A DNA stretch of 64,000 nt from assembly GCF_005938625.1 (NCBI RefSeq), contig NZ_VCNJ01000003.1:248001-312000 (forward strand). The letters run 5' to 3'. Under the pieces are notes generated by a model. The model searched no databases. It worked only from the letters and a program-made list of their open reading frames with translations, and was not told where the DNA came from. A program made the translations under genes and the position numbers. Source of the DNA: Pseudomonas fluorescens. GTDB taxonomy: Bacteria > Pseudomonadota > Gammaproteobacteria > Pseudomonadales > Pseudomonadaceae. Shown one piece after another: positions 1 to 8,578 of the stretch (position 1 is the first letter of the stretch; each line of letters starts with the position of its first letter).

Positions 1-95
1 ACTGGCTGACCCACGAATCCAACGCCACCGCGATCCAGCTCTATGAGCGCATCGCCGAACGCCCGGGCTTCATCCAGTTTCGCAAAGCCCTTTAA
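1..95 (+). CDS. GNAT acetyltransferase, C-terminal fragment
   Basis: Only the last 30 residues lie in the window; the frame is open from base 3 to TAA at 93-95. The peptide starts WLTHESNATAIQLYERIAER, which resembles the last helix and strand of a GNAT N-acetyltransferase, where an N-x-x-A-x-x-L-Y-E segment contacts acetyl-CoA. It ends 12 bp before the next gene, also a GNAT protein, so the two are probably co-transcribed. The substrate cannot be told from this fragment. Confidence 0.65.
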   Translation, partial: WLTHESNATAIQLYERIAERPGFIQFRKAL

Positions 96-107
96 GGAGA
101 CGCACGC

Positions 108-779
108 ATGACCGCTTCACTCGCTGACTGGAAAGGCGTCCCCGCCCCCACCGCCACCCTGCTCGAAGGCCGCTTTATCCGCCTGGAAAGACTCGACCCG
201 GCGCGCCACGGTGACGATCTGTTCGCCGCACTCGAAGGCCCCGGTGCCGATCCGAAACTCTGGGATTATTTGCCCTACGGCCCGTTCCCGGAGCGCACTG
301 CATTCGACGCTTGGCTGAACAACCACGCGGCCGCCTGCGACCCGTATTTTTTCAGCGTCGTTGATCGCGCCAGCGGTCAGGTGCAAGGCATCCTCAGCCT
401 GATGTCGATCGTCCCGGCCCAGGGCCGCATCGAAATCGGCCACGTCACTTTCGGCGCGCCAATGCAGCGCTCGCCGAGAAGTACAGAGGCGGTGTACCTG
501 CTGGCCAAGCATTCCTTCGACCTCGGTTACCGCCGCCTCGAATGGAAATGCAACAACGGCAACGCCCGCTCCAAGTACGCCGCCGAACGTCTGGGTTTCA
601 GCTTTGAGGGAGTGTTCCGCCAGCACATGGTGGTCAAAGGACAGAATCGTGATACCGCGTGGTATTCGATTCTGGATTCGGAATGGCCAGCGATTGGCGC
701 CGGGTTTGAGCGTTGGTTGAGCGATGAAAACCAGACGCCGGATGGACAAGTGAAAGGATTGGTTGAGTGCCGTAGTTAA
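108..779 (+). CDS. GNAT family N-acetyltransferase (RimJ/RimL-like)
   Basis: A 223-aa cytoplasmic protein of the RimJ/RimL-type GNAT fold, which transfers acetyl from acetyl-CoA to an amine. The N-terminus has the typical LEGRFIRLERLDPARHGDDL segment. The central IEIGHVTFGAPMQRSPRSTEA stretch (about residues 105-125) is the strand and loop preceding the CoA site. RRLEWKCNNGNARSKYAAERLGF near residues 142-164 is the N-x-x-S-x-x-x-x-x-x-LGF CoA/C-terminal motif. ATG at 108 follows AAGGAG (94-99) at good spacing. It follows another GNAT fragment by 12 bp and ends at a REPIN. Substrate is unknown; family members act on ribosomal-protein N-termini or small molecules. Confidence 0.85.
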   Translation: MTASLADWKGVPAPTATLLEGRFIRLERLDPARHGDDLFAALEGPGADPKLWDYLPYGPFPERTAFDAWLNNHAAACDPYFFSVVDRASGQVQGILSLMSIVPAQGRIEIGHVTFGAPMQRSPRSTEAVYLLAKHSFDLGYRRLEWKCNNGNARSKYAAERLGFSFEGVFRQHMVVKGQNRDTAWYSILDSEWPAIGAGFERWLSDENQTPDGQVKGLVECRS

Positions 780-786
780 GGCACAA

Positions 787-860
787 AGCAAAAGATCGCA
801 GCCTTTGGCAGCTCCTACAGTGATCTGTGTAGGAGCTGCCGGAGGCTGCGATCTTTTGCT
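787..860. repeat. REPIN, GATCGCAGCC type
   Basis: Two inverted copies of the Pseudomonas REP element (core GATCGCAGCCTTTGGCAGC and its complement) flank a short spacer. It lies between the convergent acetyltransferase and methyltransferase genes, where it can act as a bidirectional transcript end. The same element recurs at 10873, 28003 and 38392. Confidence 0.85.
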
Positions 861-866
861 CTATTT

Positions 867-1781
867 TCAGCCTAGCTTTTGCGCCAGCACCGCAATGTGT
901 TCCGGCCCGATCCCGCAGCACCCGCCCAAATGGCTGGCACCGCGCTGCTGCCAATCAATCGCCCAATGCAAATAACCCGGCGGATCCAGATCATCGCGCA
1001 ACGGATCGAGTCCATCATTGGCCGTGGCTTCTTTTGGCTGCGGCGGAAACGCATTGGCGTAAGCACCAATGTTTATCTTCACCCCCAGACGCTCGAAGGT
1101 TGCACGCGCCGCATCAATCGCGCCGCCGATGACTTCCGGCTGACTGCAATTGAACAGCAACGTCTCGACGCCCAACTCAGCCGCCACCGCAGCCGCTTCC
1201 GCGACTGGCTCACCGGAGCGCAAGCGCGGCACTTCATCAGTGTCTTCATCCTTCAAGGTGAACGACAACCAGAACGGTTTGCCATCCTTCGGCAATCCCG
1301 CGTGAATGGCACGCGCCTCGATGATCGAACTCTGGGTTTCCGCCAGCCACAGATCAACGTGCGGAGCCAGGCCATTGACCAAGGGCGCCAGCAACTCGCT
1401 CACTCGTTCGGCCTCGAACAGATCCGGACGATAAGAGCCGAACAGCGGCGGCAATGAACCGGCAACGCGCACGGACTTACCCGAGGCTTGCACCGCACGT
1501 CGCGCCAGTTCACCGGCCAACGCCGCCAGCGCCTGCCCTTCAGCGGCGAAGCGCTCTTCGCCTATATGGAACGGCACCACGGCGTAACTGTTGGTGGTAA
1601 TCACATTGGCGCCACTGGCGATATAAGCGGCATGTACCCCCTCAACCGCTTGCGGCGCCTCGCTCAACGCCAATGCCGACCACTCCGGCTGACGAAATGG
1701 CGCACCAGCGCGTTGCAACTCACGGCCCATGCCGCCATCGAGAATAATCGTGCTGCCTGCGCCCATATGCTTTTCACTCAT
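867..1781 (-). CDS. mmuM: Homocysteine S-methyltransferase (MmuM-like)
   Basis: Zn-dependent methyl transfer from S-methylmethionine (or SAM) to homocysteine, giving methionine. The protein shows the family TIM-barrel start IILDGGMGREL, the ITTNSY segment, the first zinc Cys in LLFNCSQPEVI and the paired zinc cysteines in GGCCGIGPEHI near the C-terminus. Length, about 304 aa, is normal. The start is uncertain: ATG at 1781 is chosen, but an in-frame ATG at 1766 and a GTG at 1802 also exist within a direct repeat of AAGCATATG. It is divergent from an amino-acid ABC uptake pair across a 98-bp gap, suggesting that the transporter brings in methionine, S-methylmethionine or a relative (inference). 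Confidence 0.85.
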   Translation of the reverse strand: MSEKHMGAGSTIILDGGMGRELQRAGAPFRQPEWSALALSEAPQAVEGVHAAYIASGANVITTNSYAVVPFHIGEERFAAEGQALAALAGELARRAVQASGKSVRVAGSLPPLFGSYRPDLFEAERVSELLAPLVNGLAPHVDLWLAETQSSIIEARAIHAGLPKDGKPFWLSFTLKDEDTDEVPRLRSGEPVAEAAAVAAELGVETLLFNCSQPEVIGGAIDAARATFERLGVKINIGAYANAFPPQPKEATANDGLDPLRDDLDPPGYLHWAIDWQQRGASHLGGCCGIGPEHIAVLAQKLG

Positions 1782-1879
1782 ATGCTTATGAAAATAACTC
1801 ACTATCAGAGTCGTTCTTATAACTATTTAATACGCACCATTCCGTTAAAAACAACCTCTTTTTTACCCAGGGATCGACT

Positions 1880-2701
1880 GTGAAATTTCAACCGCTACTG
1901 GCCCTGGGCCTGACCATTCTGGCCGCCTCCACTCAAGCCTTTGGTGGCACGACGCTGGACCGTATCGAGCAGAAAAAAGAGCTGGTCGGCGTGCTGATGG
2001 AAAGCTATCCACCGTTCTCGTTTCTCAATGACCAGAACCAACTCGATGGCTTCGACGTTGATGTCGCCAAAGCCGTGGCTGACAAGTTAGGCGTCAAGTT
2101 GCGACTGGAAACGCCGTCCTGGGACGTCATTGCCGCCGGCCGCTGGAGCGGGCGTTACGATATCTGCATCTGCTCGATGACGCCGAGCAAGGCCCGCGCC
2201 GAGGTGTTCGATTTCCCGGTCGAGTATTACGCTTCGCCAGCGGTGATCGTGGTCAACGCCAAGGATGAGCGGATCCACGACGCCAAGGATCTGAGTGGCA
2301 AAAAAGTCGGCCTCACCAGCGCTTCCAGTTACGAAAGTTATCTGAACAAGAACCTGGTCATTGAAGGCGCCGAAGACACGCAACTGCAGTACCCGTTCGA
2401 AGATGTGCAGATCGCGCCGTACGATACCGACAACGTCGCCTTCCAGGATTTGGGCCTGGGCGCCGGCGTGCGCCTGGATGCGATCCTCACCAACCTCGTC
2501 ACCGCGCAGCCACGCCTGAACCAAGACAAACGCTTCAAACTGGCCGGCACGCCGCTGTATTCAGAGCCGAACTCGGTGGCCATCGAAAAGGGTGATGCGC
2601 AATGGGACGCCAAGGTGCGTGAAGTCTTCGCGCAACTGAAACAGGACGGCACCCTGAGCAAGCTGTCGCAAAAATGGATCGGCGCTGATATCAGCCAATG
2701 A
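1880..2701 (+). CDS. Polar amino-acid ABC transporter, periplasmic binding protein
   Basis: 273 aa with a Sec signal peptide (MKFQPLLALGLTILAASTQA, cleavage near residue 20-22). It is a family-3 solute-binding protein: VGVLMESYPPFSFLN at the ligand cleft, GFDVDVAKAVADKLGVKL, and GRYDICICSMTPSKARAEVFDF, with the Asp and Arg typical of alpha-amino-acid recognition. The GTG start at 1880 follows a modest purine-rich stretch. The stop overlaps the permease start by 4 bp (ATGA). Gene context next to a homocysteine S-methyltransferase hints at a sulfur amino-acid ligand, but the sequence alone does not fix it. Confidence 0.85.
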   Translation: MKFQPLLALGLTILAASTQAFGGTTLDRIEQKKELVGVLMESYPPFSFLNDQNQLDGFDVDVAKAVADKLGVKLRLETPSWDVIAAGRWSGRYDICICSMTPSKARAEVFDFPVEYYASPAVIVVNAKDERIHDAKDLSGKKVGLTSASSYESYLNKNLVIEGAEDTQLQYPFEDVQIAPYDTDNVAFQDLGLGAGVRLDAILTNLVTAQPRLNQDKRFKLAGTPLYSEPNSVAIEKGDAQWDAKVREVFAQLKQDGTLSKLSQKWIGADISQ

Positions 2702-3534
2702 CTTCTTTCCCGACACCTCCACAGCCACCAAAACCGGTGGCTGAAACGCGCCTGCAACGCTTGTTCGGATTTCGTACGCGGTTGTACCTGACATGGGCCG
2801 CGCTGTTCTGCCTGTTCGCCGGGTTCTTCCTGAGCTTCGACCTGAAGTTCTCGATCATCCTCGACAAACTGCCCAATCTGGTCGGCTTGCACCTGGCGCC
2901 CAACGGCTTTTTGCAGGGTGCGGCGCTGACGCTTTTCCTGTGTCTGTGCTCGATTGTCGCTTCGTCCCTGCTGGGCTTCATCACGGCATTGGCGCGCCTG
3001 TCGAAAAGCGCCGTGGCGTTCGGCATCGCCAGTTTTTACACCTCGTTCTTTCGCGGCACGCCACTGCTCATTCAAATCCTGTTGATCTACCTGGGCTTGC
3101 CGCAACTGGGCATCGTGCCGGGCGCCATCGTCGCCGGCATCATTGCCCTGTCGTTGAACTACGGCGCCTATCTCAGCGAAATCTTCCGCGCCGGCATCCT
3201 CGGAGTCGACCACGGCCAACGCGAAGCTTCGCTGGCATTGGGAATGCGCGAGACGGTGATTTTCTGGCGCATCACCCTGCCGCAAGCCATGCGCACGATC
3301 ATCCCGCCCACCACCAACCAGTTCATCTCGATGCTCAAGGACTCGTCGCTGATCTCGGTGATGGGCGTCTGGGAAGTGATGTTTCTCGCCCAGTCCTATG
3401 GACGCTCAAGCTACCGCTACATCGAAATGCTGACGACGGCGGCGATCATTTACTGGCTGATGTCGATTGGCCTGGAGTTGATTCAGGCTCGCATGGAGCG
3501 GTATTACGGCAAGGCTTACGTTCGACGGAGCTAG
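2698..3534 (+). CDS. Polar amino-acid ABC transporter permease
   Basis: 278-aa HisM/GlnP-type inner-membrane permease. A first membrane helix lies near residues 30-50 and four or five more follow. The EAA loop that docks the ATPase is clear: LSEIFRAGILGVDHGQREAS through LGM, then ITLPQAMRTIIPPTTNQFI. It is translationally coupled to the binding protein. No ATP-binding subunit follows within the window: after 32 bp comes the convergent hipB. The transporter therefore either borrows an ATPase encoded elsewhere or has lost its own. Confidence 0.88.
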   Translation: MTSFPTPPQPPKPVAETRLQRLFGFRTRLYLTWAALFCLFAGFFLSFDLKFSIILDKLPNLVGLHLAPNGFLQGAALTLFLCLCSIVASSLLGFITALARLSKSAVAFGIASFYTSFFRGTPLLIQILLIYLGLPQLGIVPGAIVAGIIALSLNYGAYLSEIFRAGILGVDHGQREASLALGMRETVIFWRITLPQAMRTIIPPTTNQFISMLKDSSLISVMGVWEVMFLAQSYGRSSYRYIEMLTTAAIIYWLMSIGLELIQARMERYYGKAYVRRS

Positions 3535-3566
3535 GGCGATTGGCACATTGCGGGCTGCGTCGGGTT

Positions 3567-3845
3567 TTAATGGGGCTCTCGGCGTAACCGTATGACGCCC
3601 ATTTTCAGGCCAAACGGACGAAACACTGCATTCAACGATTTCAGTGTCTGATTACCCTCGCCGTGTTCGATATGTACCAGTGTGCGCACCGATATCTTGC
3701 ACATCTTGGCAAACTGGGTCTGATGCAGACCGGTCACTTCCACGCGCAAACGGCGAACGGCTTCACCGATCTCTAGTGTCCCTTCGGCCAGCGCCTTTTG
3801 AATGCTTTCGATGAGCACCGTGCGCTCAGCTACCGTCATGCTCAT
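3567..3845 (-). CDS. hipB: HipB-like XRE antitoxin/repressor
   Basis: 92-aa helix-turn-helix protein. The HTH is in HQTQFAKMCKISVRTLVHIE (about residues 46-65), followed by a GNQTLKSLNAVFRPFGLKMG tail typical of HipB, which neutralises HipA and represses the operon. ATG at 3845 is chosen because it overlaps the hipA TGA by four bases (ATGA); a GTG at 3857 is also in frame. It is the downstream gene of the pair, the reverse of the classical hipB-hipA order. The likely DNA targets are the four palindromes at 5206-5343. Confidence 0.85.
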   Translation of the reverse strand: MSMTVAERTVLIESIQKALAEGTLEIGEAVRRLRVEVTGLHQTQFAKMCKISVRTLVHIEHGEGNQTLKSLNAVFRPFGLKMGVIRLRREPH

Positions 3846-5194
3846 TGCAGATCCCACTCTTTCAAGCGTTGCTCCAGATTTTTCAGATGAATGCCTGGGT
3901 GGTTCATGGTTCTGTCGGGCAAACCACTGGCCGTCAATATGTCTGGCAGCGCAGCCAGACGTTGGGCATCTTCGCGCAATCGTTCGAATAGAGCTGGCGC
4001 ATCACACAGCGCAGCCAATGGGTCATCCGGCTCAGCGATATCCGCCAACGCACGGCACACTCCACGCCAATCGACGTCTCCCGCTCGCTCCAGATCTCTT
4101 GGCCACTTGGTCGTACGGGTCACGCCCTCGTCATCCATGACCATAGGCGCCAAGTCATAAATCGGCGTCAGGCGAAAGTTGTTTGCCTGACGAATGATCG
4201 CGGTGTTACGACCATGGTTATCCGAGTTACCAAGGATTTTGTTGATCAGATCCCGGCGTAAGTAGTCGGTCACAAGAGCGGGTATCTGACTGGCCTGCCC
4301 TGCTCTGCGCCAGAGTCCGGCGAGCATGTGGATGACCTCGATATGGTTCATCGCACTTCCCGGTGTCGTCACTTGAGCCAGCGAGTAAATCGATTCGACA
4401 GCCAAGCGGCTTACCTCGCCGTCCCTCACCTTGCGATCAAAACGCTGCATCCACAAACTTGGCTTGCTCGCTTCTTCCAGTGCCAAACCTTCGGCCGCGA
4501 TCGTTTCAATGCCGAGTTTCTGAAGCGCCTTGTAGTAATGGAATTCGCTTCGCAGGATGTCTTGATCGGTCAGACCGCCTCTGTTTCTGGCAAATTTCAC
4601 AAACCAGTGCTGTCTGACTTTGTCGTCATCCAATACGGCATCGGGATACAGGAGACCAGCCTTGTTCTCGGCCAATAAAAGCTTCGGCGCTTCACCTCCC
4701 GCGCCGGTAGCTCCACCGATTGCCGCACCCAACTCATAGGCATATTCGAGAAAGCGGTTGTCACGCTGGATGACATCCTCACGCTTGAATCCGATTGGCT
4801 TGCGCTCATCAATCACCTCAGCCGACTCTTTTATGCGCATATTGCCGATGGGAGCTGGCGTGCTGCGGCCGAGCAGATATAAATCGGTGCTGATGTTCGC
4901 GGGTTTTTCTTGACCCAGACGCGCCAGCAAAAAACGTTTGGCTGCCCCTGCCGGGGCAATGTCGTGCACAAATGCCGGTGTTTTGGAGCGACGACCGTCC
5001 CAATCCAGTGGGTACAACGCACTGACGGCCTTGGAAAACGGAGAGCCCATGGCGTCAATATTTTCAGCAAGGTAGGTCGTCTCGTAACCAAAACTGCAGC
5101 GACTCTCGAAACCCTTATCAGGATCGTCGAAGCTCAGAATCATCGCGTCTTGCCATTTACCCGCCGTGAATATCTGTAAGGTCAGGTCATACAT
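3842..5194 (-). CDS. hipA: HipA-family serine/threonine kinase toxin
   Basis: 450 aa. HipA toxins phosphorylate glutamyl-tRNA synthetase or another target and halt growth. The N-terminal coupling domain (about 1-130) is followed by the kinase. The gating loop is GATGAGGEAPK at about 161-171, the ATP lysine lies in WFVKFA (K200), the catalytic Asp is D325 in NSDNHGRN, and the metal Asp is D347 in YDLAPM. All key residues are present, so the kinase should be active. The canonical HxKN motif is HGRN here, a Lys-to-Arg change shared by some homologues. It overlaps hipB by 4 bp. Its promoter region contains four evenly spaced inverted repeats. Target is unknown. Confidence 0.88.
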   Translation of the reverse strand: MYDLTLQIFTAGKWQDAMILSFDDPDKGFESRCSFGYETTYLAENIDAMGSPFSKAVSALYPLDWDGRRSKTPAFVHDIAPAGAAKRFLLARLGQEKPANISTDLYLLGRSTPAPIGNMRIKESAEVIDERKPIGFKREDVIQRDNRFLEYAYELGAAIGGATGAGGEAPKLLLAENKAGLLYPDAVLDDDKVRQHWFVKFARNRGGLTDQDILRSEFHYYKALQKLGIETIAAEGLALEEASKPSLWMQRFDRKVRDGEVSRLAVESIYSLAQVTTPGSAMNHIEVIHMLAGLWRRAGQASQIPALVTDYLRRDLINKILGNSDNHGRNTAIIRQANNFRLTPIYDLAPMVMDDEGVTRTTKWPRDLERAGDVDWRGVCRALADIAEPDDPLAALCDAPALFERLREDAQRLAALPDILTASGLPDRTMNHPGIHLKNLEQRLKEWDLQ

Positions 5195-5205
5195 GCTTTC
5201 TCACC

Positions 5206-5343
5206 TGCATTTAAATGCATTCAACAGAGCTTTTGTTGCTGATAGATGCAATATAGTGCATTTCAAGCCCAGCAGAACGTCTAAATCTGCAACAAAATGC
5301 AGATTAATCACTGATCTATCAGATCTGAATGCAAAACAATGCA
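5206..5343. promoter_or_regulatory. Four phased TGCA-N6-TGCA operators upstream of hipA
   Basis: Four inverted repeats: TGCATTTAAATGCA (5206-5219), TGCAATATAGTGCA (5247-5260), TGCAACAAAATGCA (5288-5301) and TGCAAAACAATGCA (5330-5343). All have a 6-bp AT-rich spacer. Centres are 41, 41 and 42 bp apart, about four helical turns, so all face one side of DNA. They begin 12 bp upstream of the hipA start. By analogy with E. coli HipB, which binds several phased operators and bends the DNA, these are probably HipB sites. The last site lies 78 bp before the divergent autotransporter, which could also be affected. Confidence 0.8.
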
Positions 5344-5421
5344 GACCAGCCATCGACATCATTCTGTAAAAACCCTTCGCTATACAGGACGGCCCGCTTA
5401 TAACAAAAAGGCCGTCCGACC

Positions 5422-8379
5422 ATGCCGTTCCCGCCCCAGCGTCTGTCTCTTGCCATTGCCCTGTTGATCACCGCCACGGCAGCCCACGGCAAAACCGTGC
5501 AGATCGACACCGCCACCACTGCAGCACAAACGCTGGGCGGTAGCGACACATTGACGATTTCCGCGCCGGGCAGCATCACCAATAGCGGTAAGGCCGTGAG
5601 CCTGAAAGACAGCACCAGCGGTGCCGGTGTGGTGATCGATAACGCCGGGAAAATCATTTCAACCGGCGGCCGGGCTATCGATAGCAGTGGCGACCTGAGC
5701 CAGGCGCGCAACTACACGATTTACAACCGCAGCGGCGGTCAGATTCTCGGCGCCAACGATGCTTTGCGCATCGACAGCAATTTTCTCAGCGGCAGTCTGC
5801 TGATCGACAACAGCGGCGTGATTCGCTCCACCACTGGCCAAGGGCTGGACCTCGATGCGCTGCGCAGTGCCGGCGTGAAAACCACCATCATCAACCGCGC
5901 CGGCGGGCTGATTCGCGGAGATGCCAGCGACGGCATGAAGACCGGCGCCAACGCGACCATTACCAACTACGGCGAGATTTCCACCGGCGATTCGCACAAT
6001 GCCGACGAGAAGTTCGACGGCATCGATATCGATTCCGCGAGCGGCGTCAGCGTGACTAACTACGGAGTGATTTCCGGTGGACGTCACGGCATCACTACCG
6101 ACCTTGGCGCGACGCTGATCAACTACGGGCAGATCACCGGCCGCAACGGTTCCGGGTTCGGTTCCGACGGCGATGGCACGGTGATCAACCACGGCACCAT
6201 CACCGGGGCTTACTCAGGCTTGCAAGCGAACGGTGACGGCGACGGCGTGGACATCGACAAGATCGCCCATATCGAAAACTACGGGACCATTCAGGGCGTC
6301 GGCGCGGGCGGTGTGGACAAGGGCGGTTTCGCCAATGGCAGCGAGGGTATCGCGCTGGGTGGCGGTTATATCCTCAACGCCAGCAACGCGTTGATCAGCG
6401 GTGCCGACAGCGCCATTCTGGTCGACGATGGCAGCGGCGGCTCGGGACTGGCGGCGACCACGCTGGAAAACTTCGGCACCATTCAAGGCCTCAACGGTTT
6501 CGGTGTGAAGCTCGTCGGTGAATTCGCCGACAACGTCATCAACGGCGGCACGATCAGTGGCAGCAATGGCCTGGCGCTGGATCTGGGTGCCGGCAACGAC
6601 AATCTGACCTTGCGCAACGGCAGTCGCTTTGTCGGCGTGGTGGATGGCGGCAGCGGTTACGACCGCGTAGTGATGGAGGACGCGGCCGGTGGCAGCTTCG
6701 GCGCCAGTCGCAACTTCGAATGGCTGGAGGTCAAGCAAGGCGCCTGGACGCTGACCGGCCATGATGATTTCAGCGACGGCGGCGCGGTGCGCAACGGCGC
6801 AACACTGGTCAACCAAGGCAGCATCGCTGGCAACCTGAGCGTCGACGCTGGCGGTGTGTATGCCGGCGGCGGTTCGGTGGGCAATCTCAACGTCAACGGC
6901 ACGTTGCGCACCGACACCGGCCTCGGTCGCGCAACGATCGTTCACGATTTGAACCTGGGCAACGGCGCCACCCTCGCCTACGGTGTCAACGCCGACGGCA
7001 GCAGCGCGCCGGTACAGGTCGGTGGCATCGCCAATCTCAACGGCGCAACGCTCGCAGTCAATCCCGGCAGCGGCACCTATCCATGGCAGAGCCACTACAC
7101 CGTGTTGCAAGCGGCGCAGGTCAACGGCACCTTCGGCGAGGTCAGCAGCGACTATGCGTTCCTGACGCCGACCCTCGCCTACACACCCACCCAAGTCGAC
7201 CTGACCTACACTCGCAATGACGTGGCGTTCAATGAGTTCGCCGCAACCGGCAATGGCAGCAACGCCGCCAACAGCCTGGCCTCGATCGGTAAAAACAACG
7301 CGCTGTACAACGCTCTGCTCAACACCACGCAAAACAGCGCCGGTGCGGCGATCGAGCAACTGGCCGGCGCCAGCAACGCCAACCTGACCAGCGCAACCCT
7401 CGGCGCCAGCAGTCAGGTCGGCAGCAGTATGCTCTCGGCGATGCAGCAAATGGGCGGCAGCCCGGGACTGATGGTCGGTCTCGATCAACGCGACACACCC
7501 GTGCTGGCGGCAGACGGCGTGCCGACCGAGGCGCGCAACCTGAATGACCCGAACGCTCGCGGCCGCCTCTGGCTGCAAGGTATCGGCGGCTACGGCAAGC
7601 TCGATGGCGAACACGGCAGCAGCGGTCTCGAACAACGCACCAAGGGCAGCGTGCTGGGCGCCGACTGGGCGCTGAGTCCGGCGTGGCGCCTGGGCGTACT
7701 GGGCGGCTATTCGAAAACCGATCTGGACGCGACCGGCGTCGACGGCAACGTCGAGAGCTGGCACGCCGGCGTCTATGCGTTGCATCAGAACGGCCCGATC
7801 TCGCTGCGTCTGGGCGCGGCGTACAGCGGTCATCAAGGTGAAAGCAAACGCACCATCGCCTTCAATGGTTTCAGCGACCGCCCGAAAGGCACCTACGACG
7901 CCGACAGCCAGCAAGCCTTCGCCGAACTCGGCTACGCCATGGGCAGCGGCCGCCTCAGCGCCGAGCCGTTCGCCAGCATCGGTTATCAGCGCTACCACCG
8001 CGACAGCTACCGGGAAAAAGGTGGCGCCGCCGCGCTGCAAGTCGACAGCCAGACCCAGGACAACTTCAGCAGTACCTTCGGCCTGCGCCTGGCGCACTTG
8101 AGCAGCCTGGACAATGGCATGAGCGTAACGCCGCGCATGGCCGCTGGCTGGAAGCACACTTACGGCGATGTCGGCAGCTCGACGCGTCAGGCGTTTGTGA
8201 CTGGCGGCACGGCGTTCAGTGTCGATGGCAGCTCGCTGGATCGTGACAGCCTGGTGCTGGAGGCGGGGCTGGATGTGGGTATCTCGGCACGGCATACCTT
8301 GGGTGTGGGGTACAGCGGTGAGATCGGCAACAACAGCCGCAATCACGGGCTGATTGGGCAGTGGCAGATGAGCTATTGA
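5422..8379 (+). CDS. Type V autotransporter, beta-helix passenger
   Basis: 985 aa. Signal peptide MPFPPQRLSLAIALLITATAAHG (cleavage near residue 23). The passenger (about 24-550) carries repeated ITNYG / VTNYGVISG / LINYGQITG / VINHGTITG units of a right-handed beta-helix. An autochaperone-like region with GSGYDRVVMEDAAGG and AWTLTG follows, then a linker (AIEQLAGASNAN). The last ~280 residues form the outer-membrane barrel, from GRLWLQGIGGYGKLDG to the terminal WQMSY, whose aromatic end is the Bam signal. No catalytic triad or pertactin RGD was noticed, so the passenger is more likely an adhesin than a protease (inference). A hairpin with T-run follows the gene. Confidence 0.9.
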   Translation: MPFPPQRLSLAIALLITATAAHGKTVQIDTATTAAQTLGGSDTLTISAPGSITNSGKAVSLKDSTSGAGVVIDNAGKIISTGGRAIDSSGDLSQARNYTIYNRSGGQILGANDALRIDSNFLSGSLLIDNSGVIRSTTGQGLDLDALRSAGVKTTIINRAGGLIRGDASDGMKTGANATITNYGEISTGDSHNADEKFDGIDIDSASGVSVTNYGVISGGRHGITTDLGATLINYGQITGRNGSGFGSDGDGTVINHGTITGAYSGLQANGDGDGVDIDKIAHIENYGTIQGVGAGGVDKGGFANGSEGIALGGGYILNASNALISGADSAILVDDGSGGSGLAATTLENFGTIQGLNGFGVKLVGEFADNVINGGTISGSNGLALDLGAGNDNLTLRNGSRFVGVVDGGSGYDRVVMEDAAGGSFGASRNFEWLEVKQGAWTLTGHDDFSDGGAVRNGATLVNQGSIAGNLSVDAGGVYAGGGSVGNLNVNGTLRTDTGLGRATIVHDLNLGNGATLAYGVNADGSSAPVQVGGIANLNGATLAVNPGSGTYPWQSHYTVLQAAQVNGTFGEVSSDYAFLTPTLAYTPTQVDLTYTRNDVAFNEFAATGNGSNAANSLASIGKNNALYNALLNTTQNSAGAAIEQLAGASNANLTSATLGASSQVGSSMLSAMQQMGGSPGLMVGLDQRDTPVLAADGVPTEARNLNDPNARGRLWLQGIGGYGKLDGEHGSSGLEQRTKGSVLGADWALSPAWRLGVLGGYSKTDLDATGVDGNVESWHAGVYALHQNGPISLRLGAAYSGHQGESKRTIAFNGFSDRPKGTYDADSQQAFAELGYAMGSGRLSAEPFASIGYQRYHRDSYREKGGAAALQVDSQTQDNFSSTFGLRLAHLSSLDNGMSVTPRMAAGWKHTYGDVGSSTRQAFVTGGTAFSVDGSSLDRDSLVLEAGLDVGISARHTLGVGYSGEIGNNSRNHGLIGQWQMSY

Positions 8380-8482
8380 GGGTTGAACAGCCGGCGGGGT
8401 CTTGAATGGTTGTAGGAAAAAGGACCGCTACAACCGAGTAAAAATCCTGGTTGCGGATCTCTCGGACATTTTCTACAAAATG

Positions 8483-8531
8483 ATCCGATGTCGCCTGCAA
8501 GCCTGCGGGAAGCAGCCGACATCGGATTTTT
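8483..8531 (+). terminator. Hairpin with T-run between the two autotransporters
   Basis: An 11-bp perfect inverted repeat, ATCCGATGTCG (8483-8493) and CGACATCGGAT (8517-8527), closes a loop containing a smaller CTGC/GCAG stem and runs into TTTTT. It resembles a Rho-independent terminator of the first autotransporter. It ends 48 bp before the second autotransporter's ATG, so it could alternatively modulate read-through into that gene. Confidence 0.55.
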
Positions 8532-8578
8532 CGGGGCATCAATAGAGTTGGGTCTCTTACTAAAAGAGATCCAATTGA

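Noticed and set aside
1803-1879. Methionine-related riboswitch between mmuM and the ABC genes
   Set aside because: The gap is short and shows no conserved SAM-riboswitch helices.
6214-8346. 710-codon open frame antisense to the first autotransporter
   Set aside because: It mirrors a high-GC coding gene with codon-position bias, has low-complexity Ala/Gln/Val composition and no recognisable domain or ribosome-binding site.
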